A DNA stretch of 64,000 nt from Enteroscipio rubneri (GCF_002899715.1 NZ_PPEK01000001.1:372001-436000), one strand, 5' to 3'; positions 26,659 to 35,940 are shown, numbered from the stretch's first letter. The notes: generated from the letters alone by a model not told the origin. Translations and numbers: made by a program.

Positions 26659-26967
26659 ATGGCGAAGGGATTCGAGCTGTTCGTGAACGAGGAGCCGGAG
26701 CTCGGCAAGGCGTACGGCGGCATGGTCATGCAGGTGGCGAAGTCGAGCGCGCTCGACCAGAAGACGCAGGAGCTGGCCTACCTGGCCGTGCTCTCCGCGC
26801 TCGGCATGACGGGCGGTCTCGGGTTCCACGTGACCTCGCTCAAGAAGCTGGGCGCCACGCGCGAGGAGGTGCGCAGCGCGGTGCTCGTGGGCCTGCCCGC
26901 CGTCGGCATGACCGCCATCGAGGCGCTTGGAGCCGCGCTCGACGCCTACGATGCCGCTGAGGCGTAG
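26659..26967 (+). CDS. Carboxymuconolactone decarboxylase-like protein
   Basis: A 102-residue all-helical protein of the CMD/AhpD fold (ELAYLAVLSALGMTGGLGFH then KLGATREEVRSAVLVGLPA). The conserved His of the core helix is present, but the CxxC or Cys of AhpD-like peroxidases is absent; the position reads GGLGFH. It is therefore probably not a redox protein. RBS GAAGGAGG precedes 26659. Stand-alone gene; physiological role unknown. Confidence 0.8.
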   Translation: MAKGFELFVNEEPELGKAYGGMVMQVAKSSALDQKTQELAYLAVLSALGMTGGLGFHVTSLKKLGATREEVRSAVLVGLPAVGMTAIEALGAALDAYDAAEA

Positions 26968-27162
26968 ACGCGCGCCCGCCCTGGCCGCTGCCTGCCTCCG
27001 AAATCCCCTTTCCTCATATAGCCTGCTACAGTCGCCCGGCTGGTTGCACGGGGGCGCAACGGGCTGCTGACAGATGCGCGGCGGCGCGCCTTCCGCGTCG
27101 CCCAGGCTGCGGGCGCACGGCTAGCATGGACGGCAATGCTCCCCATCGGAAAGGACGCTGCC

Positions 27163-28002
27163 ATGCTCACCATCGGATGCCATCTCTCGGACAAGGACGG
27201 ATACCTTGGCATGGCCAAGGCCGCCGTGTCCATCGGGGCCAACACGTTCCAGTTCTTCACGCGCAACCCGCGCGGCGGTGCGCAGAAGGCGCTCGACCCG
27301 CAGGATATCGCCACGTTCGAGGACTATGCGCCCGAACACGGCATCGAGGTCATCCTGGGATATGCGCCCTACACGGCGAACCCCGCCAGCGCCGACCAGC
27401 GCGAGCACGATTTCACGATGATGGTGCTGGCCGAAGACCTCGCGCGCATGGCCGAGACGCCGCAAGCGATGTACACGCTGCAACCTGGCAGCGCGCTCGG
27501 CAGGCCGGTGGACGAAGCACTGGCAAGGGTTGCCGCAGCGCTCAACGACGTGATCACGCCGTCGCAGGAGACGCCCGTGCTCGTGCAGACCATGGCGGGC
27601 GAGGGCACGCAGGTGGGCAGCACGTTCGAGCAGCTGGCGCGTATCCTCGACCAGGTTAAGTTCGACGACCACACGGGCGTGCTCTTCGACGCCTGCCGGG
27701 TGTGGGGCGCTGGCTACGACATCGTGGACGACCTCGACGGCGTGGTGGAGGAGTTCGACCGCGTGATCGGCCTCGACAAGCTGGGGGCGGTCCATCTCAA
27801 CGACAGCGTGGACGCGCGCGGTTCGCACAAGGATCGCCATGCGCCTATCGGCGCGGGCGAGATCGGCTTCGACGCCCTGGCGGCGCTCGCGAACCATCCT
27901 AAACTGCGCGACGTGCCGTTCTACCTGGAGGCGCCCGACGCGACGCTCAAGGAGTACGGCGAGGCCATAGAGAAGTTCCAGAAGGCCCGCGCCTCGGCCT
28001 GA
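27163..28002 (+). CDS. Endonuclease IV homologue with lost metal ligands (paralogue 1)
   Basis: A 279-residue TIM-barrel protein clearly homologous along its whole length to the neighbouring endonuclease IV (28063-28899). Of the nine metal ligands of the family, four are replaced: Tyr67 for His, Gln107 for His, Gln142 for Glu and Arg179 for His, while Asp176, His211, Asp224, His226 and Glu256 remain. The first zinc site is wholly lost, so AP-endonuclease activity is unlikely. The rest of the sequence, including HLNDS and DRH segments, is well kept, so the protein is probably functional in another way. The start is set at 27163, behind GGAAAGG, in step with the paralogue. Confidence 0.85.
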   Translation: MLTIGCHLSDKDGYLGMAKAAVSIGANTFQFFTRNPRGGAQKALDPQDIATFEDYAPEHGIEVILGYAPYTANPASADQREHDFTMMVLAEDLARMAETPQAMYTLQPGSALGRPVDEALARVAAALNDVITPSQETPVLVQTMAGEGTQVGSTFEQLARILDQVKFDDHTGVLFDACRVWGAGYDIVDDLDGVVEEFDRVIGLDKLGAVHLNDSVDARGSHKDRHAPIGAGEIGFDALAALANHPKLRDVPFYLEAPDATLKEYGEAIEKFQKARASA

Positions 28003-28062
28003 GCGCGCCGCTCCATATGCTACTATAAGTGTCACGATTAAACCACCGGAAAGGATGCGGCT

Positions 28063-28899
28063 ATGTTCACCATCGGATGCCATCTTTCGAGCGCCAAGGG
28101 CTACCTCCATATGGCGAAGACGGCCGTGTCCATCGATGCCAACACGTTCCAGTTCTTCACGCGCAACCCGCGCGGTGGGCGGGCGAAGGCCATCGACCCG
28201 AAGGACGTGGCGGCCTATGCGGCCTACGCGCCCGAGCACGGCATCACGCGCATCCTGGCGCACGCGCCCTACACGCTGAACCCCGCGTCCGACAAGCAGC
28301 AGACGCGCGATTTCGCGCTCATGGTGCTGGCCGAGGATCTCGGCCGCATGGAGGAGACGCCGCACCAGCTGTACAACATGCATCCGGGCAGCGCCACGGG
28401 CCAAACGCACGAAGCGGCCATCGCGAAGATCGCCGACGCGCTCAACCAGTCGCTTCTGCCGCACCAGACCACTACGCTGCTGCTCGAGACGATGGCGGGG
28501 AAGGGCAGCGAGATCGGAGGCACGTTCGAGGAGCTGGTGGCCATCATCGCGCAGGTTGACCTGGCCGACCACGTGGGCGTGTGCCTCGACACGTGCCATG
28601 TGTGGGATGCGGGCTACGACATCGCAGGCGACCTGGACGGCGTGGTGGAGGAGTTCGACCGCGTCATCGGCCTCGAACGCCTGCGCGCCATCCACCTCAA
28701 CGATTCCCAGAACGCCCGCGGCTCGCATAAGGACCGCCACGCGCGCATCGGCGAGGGAGAGATAGGCCTGGCTGCGCTCGCCGCCGTCACGAACCACCCG
28801 AAGTTGCGGGATTTGCCGTTCTACCTGGAAACCCCCAACCCCGAACTGTCCGGCTTTGCCGAGGAGATCGCCGCCCTGCGCGAGATGCATGTGGGGTAG
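28063..28899 (+). CDS. nfo: Endonuclease IV (AP endonuclease), intact
   Basis: A 278-residue protein of normal family length. Endonuclease IV cuts 5' of abasic sites in base excision repair using three zinc ions. All nine ligands are in place: His67 (HAPY), His107 (MHPGS), Glu142 (ETMAG), Asp176 and His179 (DTCH), His211 (HLNDS), Asp224 and His226 (DRH), Glu256 (ETP). RBS GGAAAGG lies upstream, and even the sequence around the start matches that of the paralogue at 27163, showing a tandem duplication. TATAAG near 28022 could be a -10. Confidence 0.93.
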   Translation: MFTIGCHLSSAKGYLHMAKTAVSIDANTFQFFTRNPRGGRAKAIDPKDVAAYAAYAPEHGITRILAHAPYTLNPASDKQQTRDFALMVLAEDLGRMEETPHQLYNMHPGSATGQTHEAAIAKIADALNQSLLPHQTTTLLLETMAGKGSEIGGTFEELVAIIAQVDLADHVGVCLDTCHVWDAGYDIAGDLDGVVEEFDRVIGLERLRAIHLNDSQNARGSHKDRHARIGEGEIGLAALAAVTNHPKLRDLPFYLETPNPELSGFAEEIAALREMHVG

Positions 28900-29042
28900 A
28901 GGCTTGGAAGCGTTTTAAACCTTTCTCGGGCGAATGCTTGCATCGTCGCATGCGCGTGCGAGATCCGCTGCTGTTCGGGCGGTGCCCGCTCATGCGCTGT
29001 CAAGCGAAACTCACGTTCGCGTATTTTTTCAGAGAAACCCTC

Positions 29043-29073
29043 TTGACCCTCCCCGTGCAGGAGGCTGTTGAAT
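29043..29073 (+). promoter_or_regulatory. MerR-type promoter with 19-bp spacer
   Basis: TTGACC (29043-29048) and TTGAAT (29068-29073) are 19 bp apart. Between them CCTCC and GGAGG form a dyad. Over-long spacers with a central dyad are the hallmark of promoters that MerR-family activators twist into the active shape, so this gene probably controls itself. Confidence 0.75.
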
Positions 29074-29096
29074 GCGATGAGAAGGAGGTGAGAACC

Positions 29097-29906
29097 ATGT
29101 TCTACATAGGAGAGTTCTCGAAGATGGGCAAGACCACCGTCAAGACGCTGCACCACTACGACCACATCGGGCTTTTGCGTCCCGCCGCCGTGGACGGCGC
29201 GACGGGCTACCGCCTGTACACCACGTCCCAGCTCGTCGACCTGCACCGCATCCAAGCGCTGCGGCAGGCGGGCCTATCGGTGGACGAGGTAGCCGCCATC
29301 GAGGACGGCGCCGACCCGCGTCCCATCCTCTCACGGCGCCGTGAGCTCGTCGAACGGGAACTCACCGCGCGCCAGGAACGCCTCGCGCGCATCGCATTCA
29401 TGCTCTCAGACGAAGGAAAGGGGTTTTCCATGAACCACCAAGCCACCATCAAGGATCTGCCCAGCTGCATTGTGTTCTCCAAAACCATGACCGTGCCCGA
29501 CTTCTCCGCGTACTTCGAGGTGATCCCCGCCCTCGGCCGCGCCGTGAAGGCGGCGAACCCGAACCTCAAATGCGCCACGCCCGAATACTGCTTCATCACC
29601 TACCTCGACGGCGAGTACAAGGAGCGCGACATCACCATCAAGTACAGCGAGGCCGTGGAGGAGTACGGCGTGGAGTCGGACGGCATCGTGTTCGAGGAGG
29701 CGCCGGCCGTCACCGTCGCGTCCGTGATGCACCGCGGCCCCTACGCCGATCTGCCGCGCGCCTACGCGTTCGCGATGAACTGGATCGAGCAGAACGGCTA
29801 CCGTGCGTCCGACCTCGCCCGCGAGAGCTACATCGACGGCATCTGGAACTGCGCCGACGAGTCCCAGTGGCTCACCGAGATCCAGGTTCCGGTGGAGAAG
29901 AGGTAG
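29097..29906 (+). CDS. MerR-family regulator with GyrI-like effector domain (BmrR-like)
   Basis: A 269-residue protein. The N-terminal MerR winged helix (1-70) starts FYIGEFSKMGKTTVKTLHHY and continues LLRPAAVDGATGYRLY. A helical linker follows, then a GyrI/AraC-type effector-binding domain (about 115-269, with segments such as ASVMHRGPYADLPRAYAF). Such proteins sense lipophilic drugs and activate efflux or their own gene. RBS AAGGAGG precedes 29097; an upstream extension would cross the promoter. The target besides itself is not visible nearby. Confidence 0.88.
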   Translation: MFYIGEFSKMGKTTVKTLHHYDHIGLLRPAAVDGATGYRLYTTSQLVDLHRIQALRQAGLSVDEVAAIEDGADPRPILSRRRELVERELTARQERLARIAFMLSDEGKGFSMNHQATIKDLPSCIVFSKTMTVPDFSAYFEVIPALGRAVKAANPNLKCATPEYCFITYLDGEYKERDITIKYSEAVEEYGVESDGIVFEEAPAVTVASVMHRGPYADLPRAYAFAMNWIEQNGYRASDLARESYIDGIWNCADESQWLTEIQVPVEKR

Positions 29907-29912
29907 CGTGCG

Positions 29913-29948
29913 GCTGATCGGGGGGGGGTGCGTCGCCCCCCGATCAGC
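29913..29948. terminator. GC-rich 13-bp hairpin between convergent genes
   Basis: GCTGATCGGGGGG (29913-29925) pairs perfectly with 29936-29948. It separates the MerR gene from the convergent aldehyde dehydrogenase gene and could serve both; no long T-tract is present. Confidence 0.55.
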
Positions 29949-29996
29949 TAGTCTTCGAGGATCCCGAACCCGTAGTGCCGACGGGGTGCCTACCTC

Positions 29997-31409
29997 CTAT
30001 TTCATCAGCATCTTCAGCAGCCTCATCTTCGTATCGTCGAAGGGCGGGTTGCGGATGGGCAGCTCCAGCCAGGTGCCTTTCTTGAGCGTCGATTTGTAGT
30101 GCGTGAAGCAGTCGAATCCCGCTTTGCCATGGTAGGCGCCCATACCGGAGTTGCCCACGCCGCCGAAGCCCATGTGGTTGTTCGCCAGGTGGATCACCAC
30201 GTCGTTCACCGTGGCGCCGCCGAAGGGCAGACGGGTGAGCACACGGTGCTGCACCTGCTTGTCGTCGGAGAACACGTAGCAGGCGAGCGGCTTCTCGAAG
30301 GTGCGCACGATGTCGAAGGCCTGGTCAAGCGAGCGGTACGTGAGCACGGGCAGCACGGGTCCGAAGATTTCCTCGCCCATGACGGGATCGTCGAGCGTCA
30401 CGCCCCGCAGGCACGTGGGCTCGATGCGCAGCGTCTCGGGGTCGCCGTGGCCGCCGAACGCCACTGTCGCGTCCGGGTTACGGTTCTCGATGAGCCCCAT
30501 AACGCGCTCGAAGTGGCGCTGCGAGATCATGTGCGGCCACTGCTCGCACGCCAGGATGTCCTGCCCGTAGTACTGATGGAAGCACGCGTCGAGCTGCGAC
30601 ACGAAGTCGTCCACGACGTTCTCATGCACGAGGAAGTAGTCGGGAGCCACGCACGTCTGCCCTGAGTTGATGCCCTTGCCCCAGGCCACGCGCTGCGCCG
30701 CGCGCTTCACGTTGGCGGTCTCGTCCACGATGCAGGGGCTCTTCCCGCCCAACTCCAGCGTGACGCGCGTGAGGAACCGTGCGCCGGCCTGCATCACGGC
30801 GTGGCCGACGCGCGGGCTGCCGGTGAAGAACAGCTTGTCCCAGCGAACGTCGAGCAGCCAATCGTTCATATCGCTCGAACCGGGGAATCCGAAAACGTAT
30901 TCGGGGGGAAACAGGCTGGCTACCATCTCCAGCAGGAACCCGCTCGTGGCAACGGATGTGCGCGAGGGTTTGAGCGCGACGCAGTTGCCGGCGGCGATGG
31001 CATCCACCATCGGCACGAGCGCAAGCTGAACGGGGTAGTTCCACGGCGAGAGCACGAGGGCCACGCCGAGCGGGCTGGGGTAGACCTTCGACGTGGAGCA
31101 AAAATGCACGATGGGCGTGCGTACGCGACGGGGGCGCGCCCATCGACCGAGATGCTTCAGGCACGTATTGATCTCCTCGTATACGAGGCCGAGTTCGGTG
31201 GCGTAGCCTTCGAACGACGACTTTCCCAGATCTTCGGCGAGTGCGTCGAGCGCGCGCTGCTCGTTCGCTTTGAGGTAGGCCTTCAGCTTCACGAGGGCCT
31301 GACGGCGGTAGTCGATCTGCATCGTGGCGCCCGTCGCGAAGAAATCTCGCATGCGCTGCGCCTGGGCTTCGACGTCGGCGACGCTTTCAAAGGTGGAGGA
31401 GGTGGTCAT
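29997..31409 (-). CDS. Aldehyde dehydrogenase (class 3 type)
   Basis: A 470-residue NAD(P)-dependent aldehyde dehydrogenase. The catalytic Glu lies in LELGGKSP, the nucleophilic Cys in GQTCVAPDY, and the cofactor-binding FFTGSPRVG and EEIFGPVLPV segments are present. The short form without an N-terminal extension fits class 3 / ALDH3-like enzymes, which oxidise fatty or aromatic aldehydes. It is downstream of an iron alcohol dehydrogenase gene (29 nt apart), so the pair may oxidise an alcohol to acid or run in reverse. RBS GAAAGG precedes 31409. Confidence 0.92.
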   Translation of the reverse strand: MTTSSTFESVADVEAQAQRMRDFFATGATMQIDYRRQALVKLKAYLKANEQRALDALAEDLGKSSFEGYATELGLVYEEINTCLKHLGRWARPRRVRTPIVHFCSTSKVYPSPLGVALVLSPWNYPVQLALVPMVDAIAAGNCVALKPSRTSVATSGFLLEMVASLFPPEYVFGFPGSSDMNDWLLDVRWDKLFFTGSPRVGHAVMQAGARFLTRVTLELGGKSPCIVDETANVKRAAQRVAWGKGINSGQTCVAPDYFLVHENVVDDFVSQLDACFHQYYGQDILACEQWPHMISQRHFERVMGLIENRNPDATVAFGGHGDPETLRIEPTCLRGVTLDDPVMGEEIFGPVLPVLTYRSLDQAFDIVRTFEKPLACYVFSDDKQVQHRVLTRLPFGGATVNDVVIHLANNHMGFGGVGNSGMGAYHGKAGFDCFTHYKSTLKKGTWLELPIRNPPFDDTKMRLLKMLMK

Positions 31410-31438
31410 GATCTCGCCTTTCTATCAGTCCGCATGCG

Positions 31439-32641
31439 CTACCGAGCAGACGCGCCGAACGCCGCATCCAGTATTTCCAGGGCGTCTTCCAGGGTGATCT
31501 CGGTTACGTTGTACAGCGCGGCGCCGTCATAGCGGGCCTGCTTGGCCACGGCGGGCAGCTGATCGCGCGCAACGCCCAGCTCGGACAGCGTAAGCGGCAC
31601 GCCGTAGCGCTCGTGGTACAGGTCGTTCAGCGAGAACAGGTGCTCGCTGAACGCGCGGTCTCGCTCTTCGTCAGATGCGTCCGGACTCAGGCCTGCCGCG
31701 CGGGCGGGTGCGAGGTGCGGCAGCAGCTCGCCGTAGAGCCCTTTGTGGATGCCGCGCTTCACGTTGAATGCCACGCAGTGGGGAAGGAGCATCATCATGG
31801 CCTGGCCGTGCGGGATGTGGCAGAGGCCGCCGAGCGAGTGCCCGAGCGCGTGCACGATGCCCACCATGGCGTTGCTGAACGCCGCCCCCGCCATGAGCGA
31901 TCCGAGTGCCAGGCTCGTGCGCGCATCGACGTTCGCGCCGTCGCGGCAGGCCGTGGGCAGGTTGGCCGCGATGAGCTCGATGGCCTTCACCGCGAACGCG
32001 TCGGACACGGGGTTCTTCTGGATGGACGTGTACGCCTCCACGGCGTGCGTGAGCGCGTCCATGCCGGTGGTGGCCGTGAGCTTCGGCGGCAGCGACGCCG
32101 TGAGCGCCGGGTCGAGGATGGCCGCGTGCGGCACCAGCTTGTAGGACGTGAACGAGAGCTTCGCATGCTTCTTCGTGTCGGCCACCACGGCCACGAGCGT
32201 TACCTCGCTGCCGGTGCCGGCGGTAGTTGGCACGGCGATGAACGGCGGCAGGTCGGCGTGCAGGATCTCCGAGCCCTGCAACGTGGCGAAGTCCACGCCC
32301 TCGCAGGCGAGCGAGGCGGCCGCGCCCTTCGTGGTGTCGATGACCGAGCCTCCGCCGATGGCCACGAACCCGTCGCAGCCGCGCTCGGCGTAGAGGCGCG
32401 CCACCTCGTTCACCACGTCCATGGACGAGTCGGGCGGCACCTGGTCGAACACCTCGTAGGCTACGCCGGCCGCGTCCAGCACGTCGGTGAGCTTGGCGGC
32501 CACGTCCAGCTTCACCAAGCCCGCGTCCGTCATGACCAGCGGGTGTGCCACGCCGCGGTCCGCCAGTTCGTCGAGCAGCTTGTCGAGCGCATGCGCTCCG
32601 CAGACGATCTTGGTGGGGCAGCAGAATTCGAAAGCGTTCAC
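31439..32641 (-). CDS. Iron-containing alcohol dehydrogenase
   Basis: A 400-residue group III alcohol dehydrogenase. The GGGSVID nucleotide-binding motif is near residue 97, followed by PTTAGTGSE; metal ligands are in GMDALTHAVEAY and in HALGHSLGGLCHIPHG. These enzymes interconvert primary alcohols and aldehydes with NAD(P)H. It starts with GTG at 32641 behind AAAGGAA. It lies between a frameshifted SCP2-like gene and the aldehyde dehydrogenase gene, all on the minus strand. Confidence 0.92.
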   Translation of the reverse strand: MNAFEFCCPTKIVCGAHALDKLLDELADRGVAHPLVMTDAGLVKLDVAAKLTDVLDAAGVAYEVFDQVPPDSSMDVVNEVARLYAERGCDGFVAIGGGSVIDTTKGAAASLACEGVDFATLQGSEILHADLPPFIAVPTTAGTGSEVTLVAVVADTKKHAKLSFTSYKLVPHAAILDPALTASLPPKLTATTGMDALTHAVEAYTSIQKNPVSDAFAVKAIELIAANLPTACRDGANVDARTSLALGSLMAGAAFSNAMVGIVHALGHSLGGLCHIPHGQAMMMLLPHCVAFNVKRGIHKGLYGELLPHLAPARAAGLSPDASDEERDRAFSEHLFSLNDLYHERYGVPLTLSELGVARDQLPAVAKQARYDGAALYNVTEITLEDALEILDAAFGASAR

Positions 32642-32666
32642 CGGGTTGTTCCTTTCTCGATAAGGC

Positions 32667-33187
32667 TCAGCTTCGCGGGGCGGCGACGGCGCCGCGACGG
32701 TACGCCGCGCGCCAGCCGAAGAACATTTTCAGCAGCGCTGTGAACAGATAGGTGAGGGCCACGCCCATGTCGTTGGGGCCGCGCGTGGAGAACGCGCGCT
32801 GGGCGAGGGCATCTTTGAGCGTCATGTTGCCCGAGAAGCACGCGAATGCATACGCGAGGGAGCGGAACGCGATGACGTAGTCGATGGTGACGGCGTCGCC
32901 CGACGTGGTCAACCCGCTCCCGGCTCCACATCGTAGGCTACGATATCGGGCGGCACGCGCCTGAACGTGCCGCGAGCGGTTCGTTCGCAGAAGGCCGCCA
33001 GATTCGTGCCGTTTACGGCCAGCATGAACGTGCAGCCGGAGGTTACGTAGCCGATCTCCGCCCGAATGCTCGGCGACACATGTCTGAACAGGTTGACCAA
33101 GTGCGGAAGAAGGCGCAAGAGTACGCGCACGTAGAGCGTTTGGAAGCGATGGGCTGCGCCGAGCGGGCGGGTCGAAGGTTCGGACAT
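32667..33187 (-). pseudogene. Frameshifted small protein, SCP2-like
   Basis: A gene of about 174 codons broken by one frameshift. The first frame runs from the ATG at 33187 (RBS AAGGAG) to YDVEPGAG and then a stop; the other frame continues LTTSGDAVTIDYVIAFRSL and NMTLKDALAQRAFSTRG to 32667. Adding one G to the GGG run at about 32921-32923 joins them. The second half resembles sterol-carrier (SCP2)-like lipid-binding domains, a weak assignment. It heads the alcohol/aldehyde dehydrogenase cluster. Sequencing error or genuine decay are both possible. Confidence 0.6.
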
Positions 33188-33487
33188 GGCATGCTCCTTG
33201 CGTACGAGATAACGGCAGTATGATAGCGCTGCGACGATCCGACGACGTGAAAGCGCGCGGTAAAAGCAGACGGCGCTTCGACGTGCGGGCATGGTCGGCA
33301 GGCGATCGGAGTGCGCGGGGAGTACGGAGCAGGGATGCGCGTACACCAAACGGTGTAATTCCATGACGCGAAGATGACAATTGAGCACAGGGCCAGCAGA
33401 TCAAAAGTCGCCGTGATACAGTTGCGCCATCAATTTCGAGCAGTGATCCGATCATAGACCACCACGATTCCAAGGAGCGTGAACCAC
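33188..33487. promoter_or_regulatory. Divergent intergenic region with a TACACC/GGTGTA dyad
   Basis: This 300-nt region lies between the SCP2-like gene (minus) and htrA (plus). TACACCaaacGGTGTA at 33343-33358 is a perfect 6-bp dyad and the best operator candidate. No gene is supported here and no clear -35/-10 pair stands out. Confidence 0.35.
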
Positions 33488-34930
33488 ATGACCGATATGC
33501 ACGGAACCAATCCCGGCGGCAGTCCTGTGCCCCCGCCGAGCGATGAGCATGCTCAGCATACGACGCAGCCGGACCAACAGACGTACGGGCAGCAGCCGTA
33601 CTATCAGCAGCCGCATCCGGCGGGTGCCGTCACGGTGCAGAAGAAATCGCACGGGCTGCGCACGTTCCTGCTCGCGTTCTGCGGCGCCGCGCTCGCGTGC
33701 GTGATCGGTCTCGGCGGCTTCGCCGTGTGGCAGTCTGTGTCAGGCGCCTCGAATGGCGGCGGCAACGATTCGGGCGGATCATCCACCCAGCTTGGCTCGT
33801 CCACGTCGAGTTCGATTGACGCCAAAGACGCTCAAGCCGATCAAACGCTGGCCGAAGCGGTGGCGAGCAAGTCCCTGCCGTCCGTTGCCGCTATCGACGT
33901 GTATGCGAACCAGTCCAGCATGTCGGGCATGTACGGCTTCGGAGCAGGCAACGGATCCGGCTCCGACACGCTTACGCAATCGTCGCTCGGCAGCGGCGTC
34001 GTGCTCACCGACGACGGCTACATCATCACGAACTACCATGTCATATCCGGCGGCGACGCCTTCAAGGTGACTATCGAAGGCGACACCTACGACGCGGAGG
34101 TTGTAGGCAGCGATCCCAGCTCCGACATCGCGGTCATCAAGGCCAAGGATGCGAGCGGCCTCAAGGCCATCGAGATCGGCAACTCCGACGACCTCGTCAT
34201 CGGAGAATGGGTCATGACCATCGGCAGCCCGTTCGGCCTCGAGCAGTCCGTGGCCACCGGCATCGTGTCGGCTACGAGCCGCTCGCAGATCATGGATGCC
34301 GGCACCGACGAATACGGTCAGAGCTCCGGCGAGACCACTATCTACCCGAACATGATCCAGACTGACGCAGCCATCAACCCCGGCAACTCGGGCGGTGCGC
34401 TCGTCGACGCAGACGGCAAGCTCATCGGCATCAACACGCTGATCACGTCCTACTCCGGCAACTACTCCGGCGTCGGCTTCGCCATTCCGGTGAACTACGC
34501 GGTGAATCTCGCGCAGCAGATCATCGATGGCAAGACACCGACCCACGCGCAGCTCGGCGTGTCCCTGTCCACGGTGAACGCCCAGAACGCCCAGCGCTAC
34601 GGCCTGGCCGCTGACAGCGGCGCGTACGTCGCAGCCGTGAGCGAGGGTTCCGGCGCAGCCCAGGCCGGCATCCAGGTCGGCGACATCATTACGAAGTTCG
34701 ACGGCCAGAACGTGGAATCCGCAAGCGACCTCATGCTGGATGTTCGTTCCAAGAACCCCGGCGACAAGGTGACGCTCGACGTCAACCGCAACGGCGAGAC
34801 CAAGCAGGTCGAGGTCACGCTCGGCTCCGACGAGAGCGCGCAGAGCGCCTCCACTCAGCAGAACAGCGGTAATGGGTCGATGCTCGAGCGCCTGTTCGGC
34901 GGTGGAGCATCGAACGATAAGGCGGCGTAA
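33488..34930 (+). CDS. htrA: HtrA/DegP-like membrane-anchored serine protease
   Basis: A 480-residue type II membrane protein. The first 55 residues are cytoplasmic and rich in Pro and Gln, followed by one membrane helix (about 58-80), a Ser/Gly-rich linker and a trypsin-like domain. The catalytic triad is His in TNYHVIS, Asp in SSDIAVIK and Ser in NPGNSGGALV. One PDZ domain (about 355-445, with GAYVAAVSEGSGAAQAG) follows. HtrA degrades or refolds damaged extracytoplasmic proteins. The ATG at 33488 is chosen, 10 nt after AAGGAG; a GTG at 33479 is too close to that site. Monocistronic, followed by two hairpins. Confidence 0.93.
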   Translation: MTDMHGTNPGGSPVPPPSDEHAQHTTQPDQQTYGQQPYYQQPHPAGAVTVQKKSHGLRTFLLAFCGAALACVIGLGGFAVWQSVSGASNGGGNDSGGSSTQLGSSTSSSIDAKDAQADQTLAEAVASKSLPSVAAIDVYANQSSMSGMYGFGAGNGSGSDTLTQSSLGSGVVLTDDGYIITNYHVISGGDAFKVTIEGDTYDAEVVGSDPSSDIAVIKAKDASGLKAIEIGNSDDLVIGEWVMTIGSPFGLEQSVATGIVSATSRSQIMDAGTDEYGQSSGETTIYPNMIQTDAAINPGNSGGALVDADGKLIGINTLITSYSGNYSGVGFAIPVNYAVNLAQQIIDGKTPTHAQLGVSLSTVNAQNAQRYGLAADSGAYVAAVSEGSGAAQAGIQVGDIITKFDGQNVESASDLMLDVRSKNPGDKVTLDVNRNGETKQVEVTLGSDESAQSASTQQNSGNGSMLERLFGGGASNDKAA

Positions 34931-34961
34931 GCGCGCGACCGCATCGGTTCAGCACGCAACG

Positions 34962-34994
34962 CGAAGGCCCTGGATCATGCGTCCGGGGCCTTCG
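34962..34994 (+). terminator. Terminator hairpin after htrA
   Basis: CGAAGGCCCTGGA and its near-perfect complement (one wobble pair) at 34982-34994 close a 7-nt loop. The following sequence is only mildly T-rich. Confidence 0.6.
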
Positions 34995-35071
34995 TTCGCT
35001 TCGGATCCGTCACGATCGATGGCGTCATGAGCATGGAGCAGCGCAGCGTCTGGTCATTGCGTGGAATGACC

Positions 35072-35110
35072 GAAAAGGGAGGCCGAGGGCGAGCCGCCTT
35101 TTCCATTTTT
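35072..35110 (+). terminator. Second hairpin with T-tract before pyrH
   Basis: GAAAAGG (35072-35078) pairs with CCTTTTC (35097-35103) and GGC with GCC inside it, followed by CATTTTT. It isolates pyrH from upstream transcription. TAAGAT at 35115-35120 just beyond may be the pyrH -10. Confidence 0.45.
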
Positions 35111-35162
35111 CGGGTAAGATGATCGGCGCAAGAACGAAGCGATCGTCGAAGGGGTTGGTCGG

Positions 35163-35879
35163 ATGTCAGAAGACTACCGGTACAAGCGCGTGCTGCTCAA
35201 GCTGTCGGGAGAAGCGCTGGCGGGTGATGTGGGCTATGGCATCGATCCGAAGGTGGTCGACGATCTGGCCGATCAGATTGCCGAGATCGTGCGCGGTGGC
35301 GTGCAGCTGGCAGTCGTCGTGGGCGGCGGCAACATTTTCCGCGGTCTGGCCGGAAGCGCCGAAGGCATGGATCGTGCGCAGGCCGATTACATCGGCATGC
35401 TGGCAACTGTTATGAATGCGCTGGCTCTTCAGGACGCTTTCGAGCGCCACGGCGTCTTCTCCCGCGTGCAGAGTGCCATCAACATGCAGGAAGTGTCCGA
35501 GCCCTACATCCGGCGTCGCGCTATCCGCCATATGGAGAAGGGGCGCGTCGTCATTCTGGCCGCCGGCACCGGCAACCCCTATTTCACCACCGACACGACG
35601 GCCGCCCTGCGCGCCTGCGAACTCGATGTCGACGTGCTCATGAAGGCCACGAAAGTCGACGGGGTATACGACAGCGATCCCGAGAAGAACCCGAACGCCA
35701 AGCGGTTCGACCGCATCAGCTACATGGACGTGCTTTCGAAGAGCCTTAACGTCATGGACTCTACTGCGACATCGCTGTGCATGGACAACAATGTTCCTAT
35801 GATCGTGTTCGATCTGACCGTGAAGGGCAACATTTCACGCGCTTTGAAGGGCGAAAACGTCGGAACCACGGTAGAATAG
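35163..35879 (+). CDS. pyrH: UMP kinase
   Basis: A 238-residue bacterial UMP kinase of normal length, phosphorylating UMP to UDP in pyrimidine synthesis and regulated by UTP and GTP. Recognisable family segments are [36 protein letters not shown] and [19 protein letters not shown]. The start at 35163 follows AAGGGGT. It heads the run frr-uppS-cdsA-dxr. The usual upstream partners rpsB and tsf are not adjacent. Confidence 0.97.
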   Translation: MSEDYRYKRVLLKLSGEALAGDVGYGIDPKVVDDLADQIAEIVRGGVQLAVVVGGGNIFRGLAGSAEGMDRAQADYIGMLATVMNALALQDAFERHGVFSRVQSAINMQEVSEPYIRRRAIRHMEKGRVVILAAGTGNPYFTTDTTAALRACELDVDVLMKATKVDGVYDSDPEKNPNAKRFDRISYMDVLSKSLNVMDSTATSLCMDNNVPMIVFDLTVKGNISRALKGENVGTTVE

Positions 35880-35940
35880 GGTCGTCGGCTCGCGTCCCCG
35901 GGGCGGGCGCAAGGCAGGGTCTAGGGCGAAAGGAATCGGA

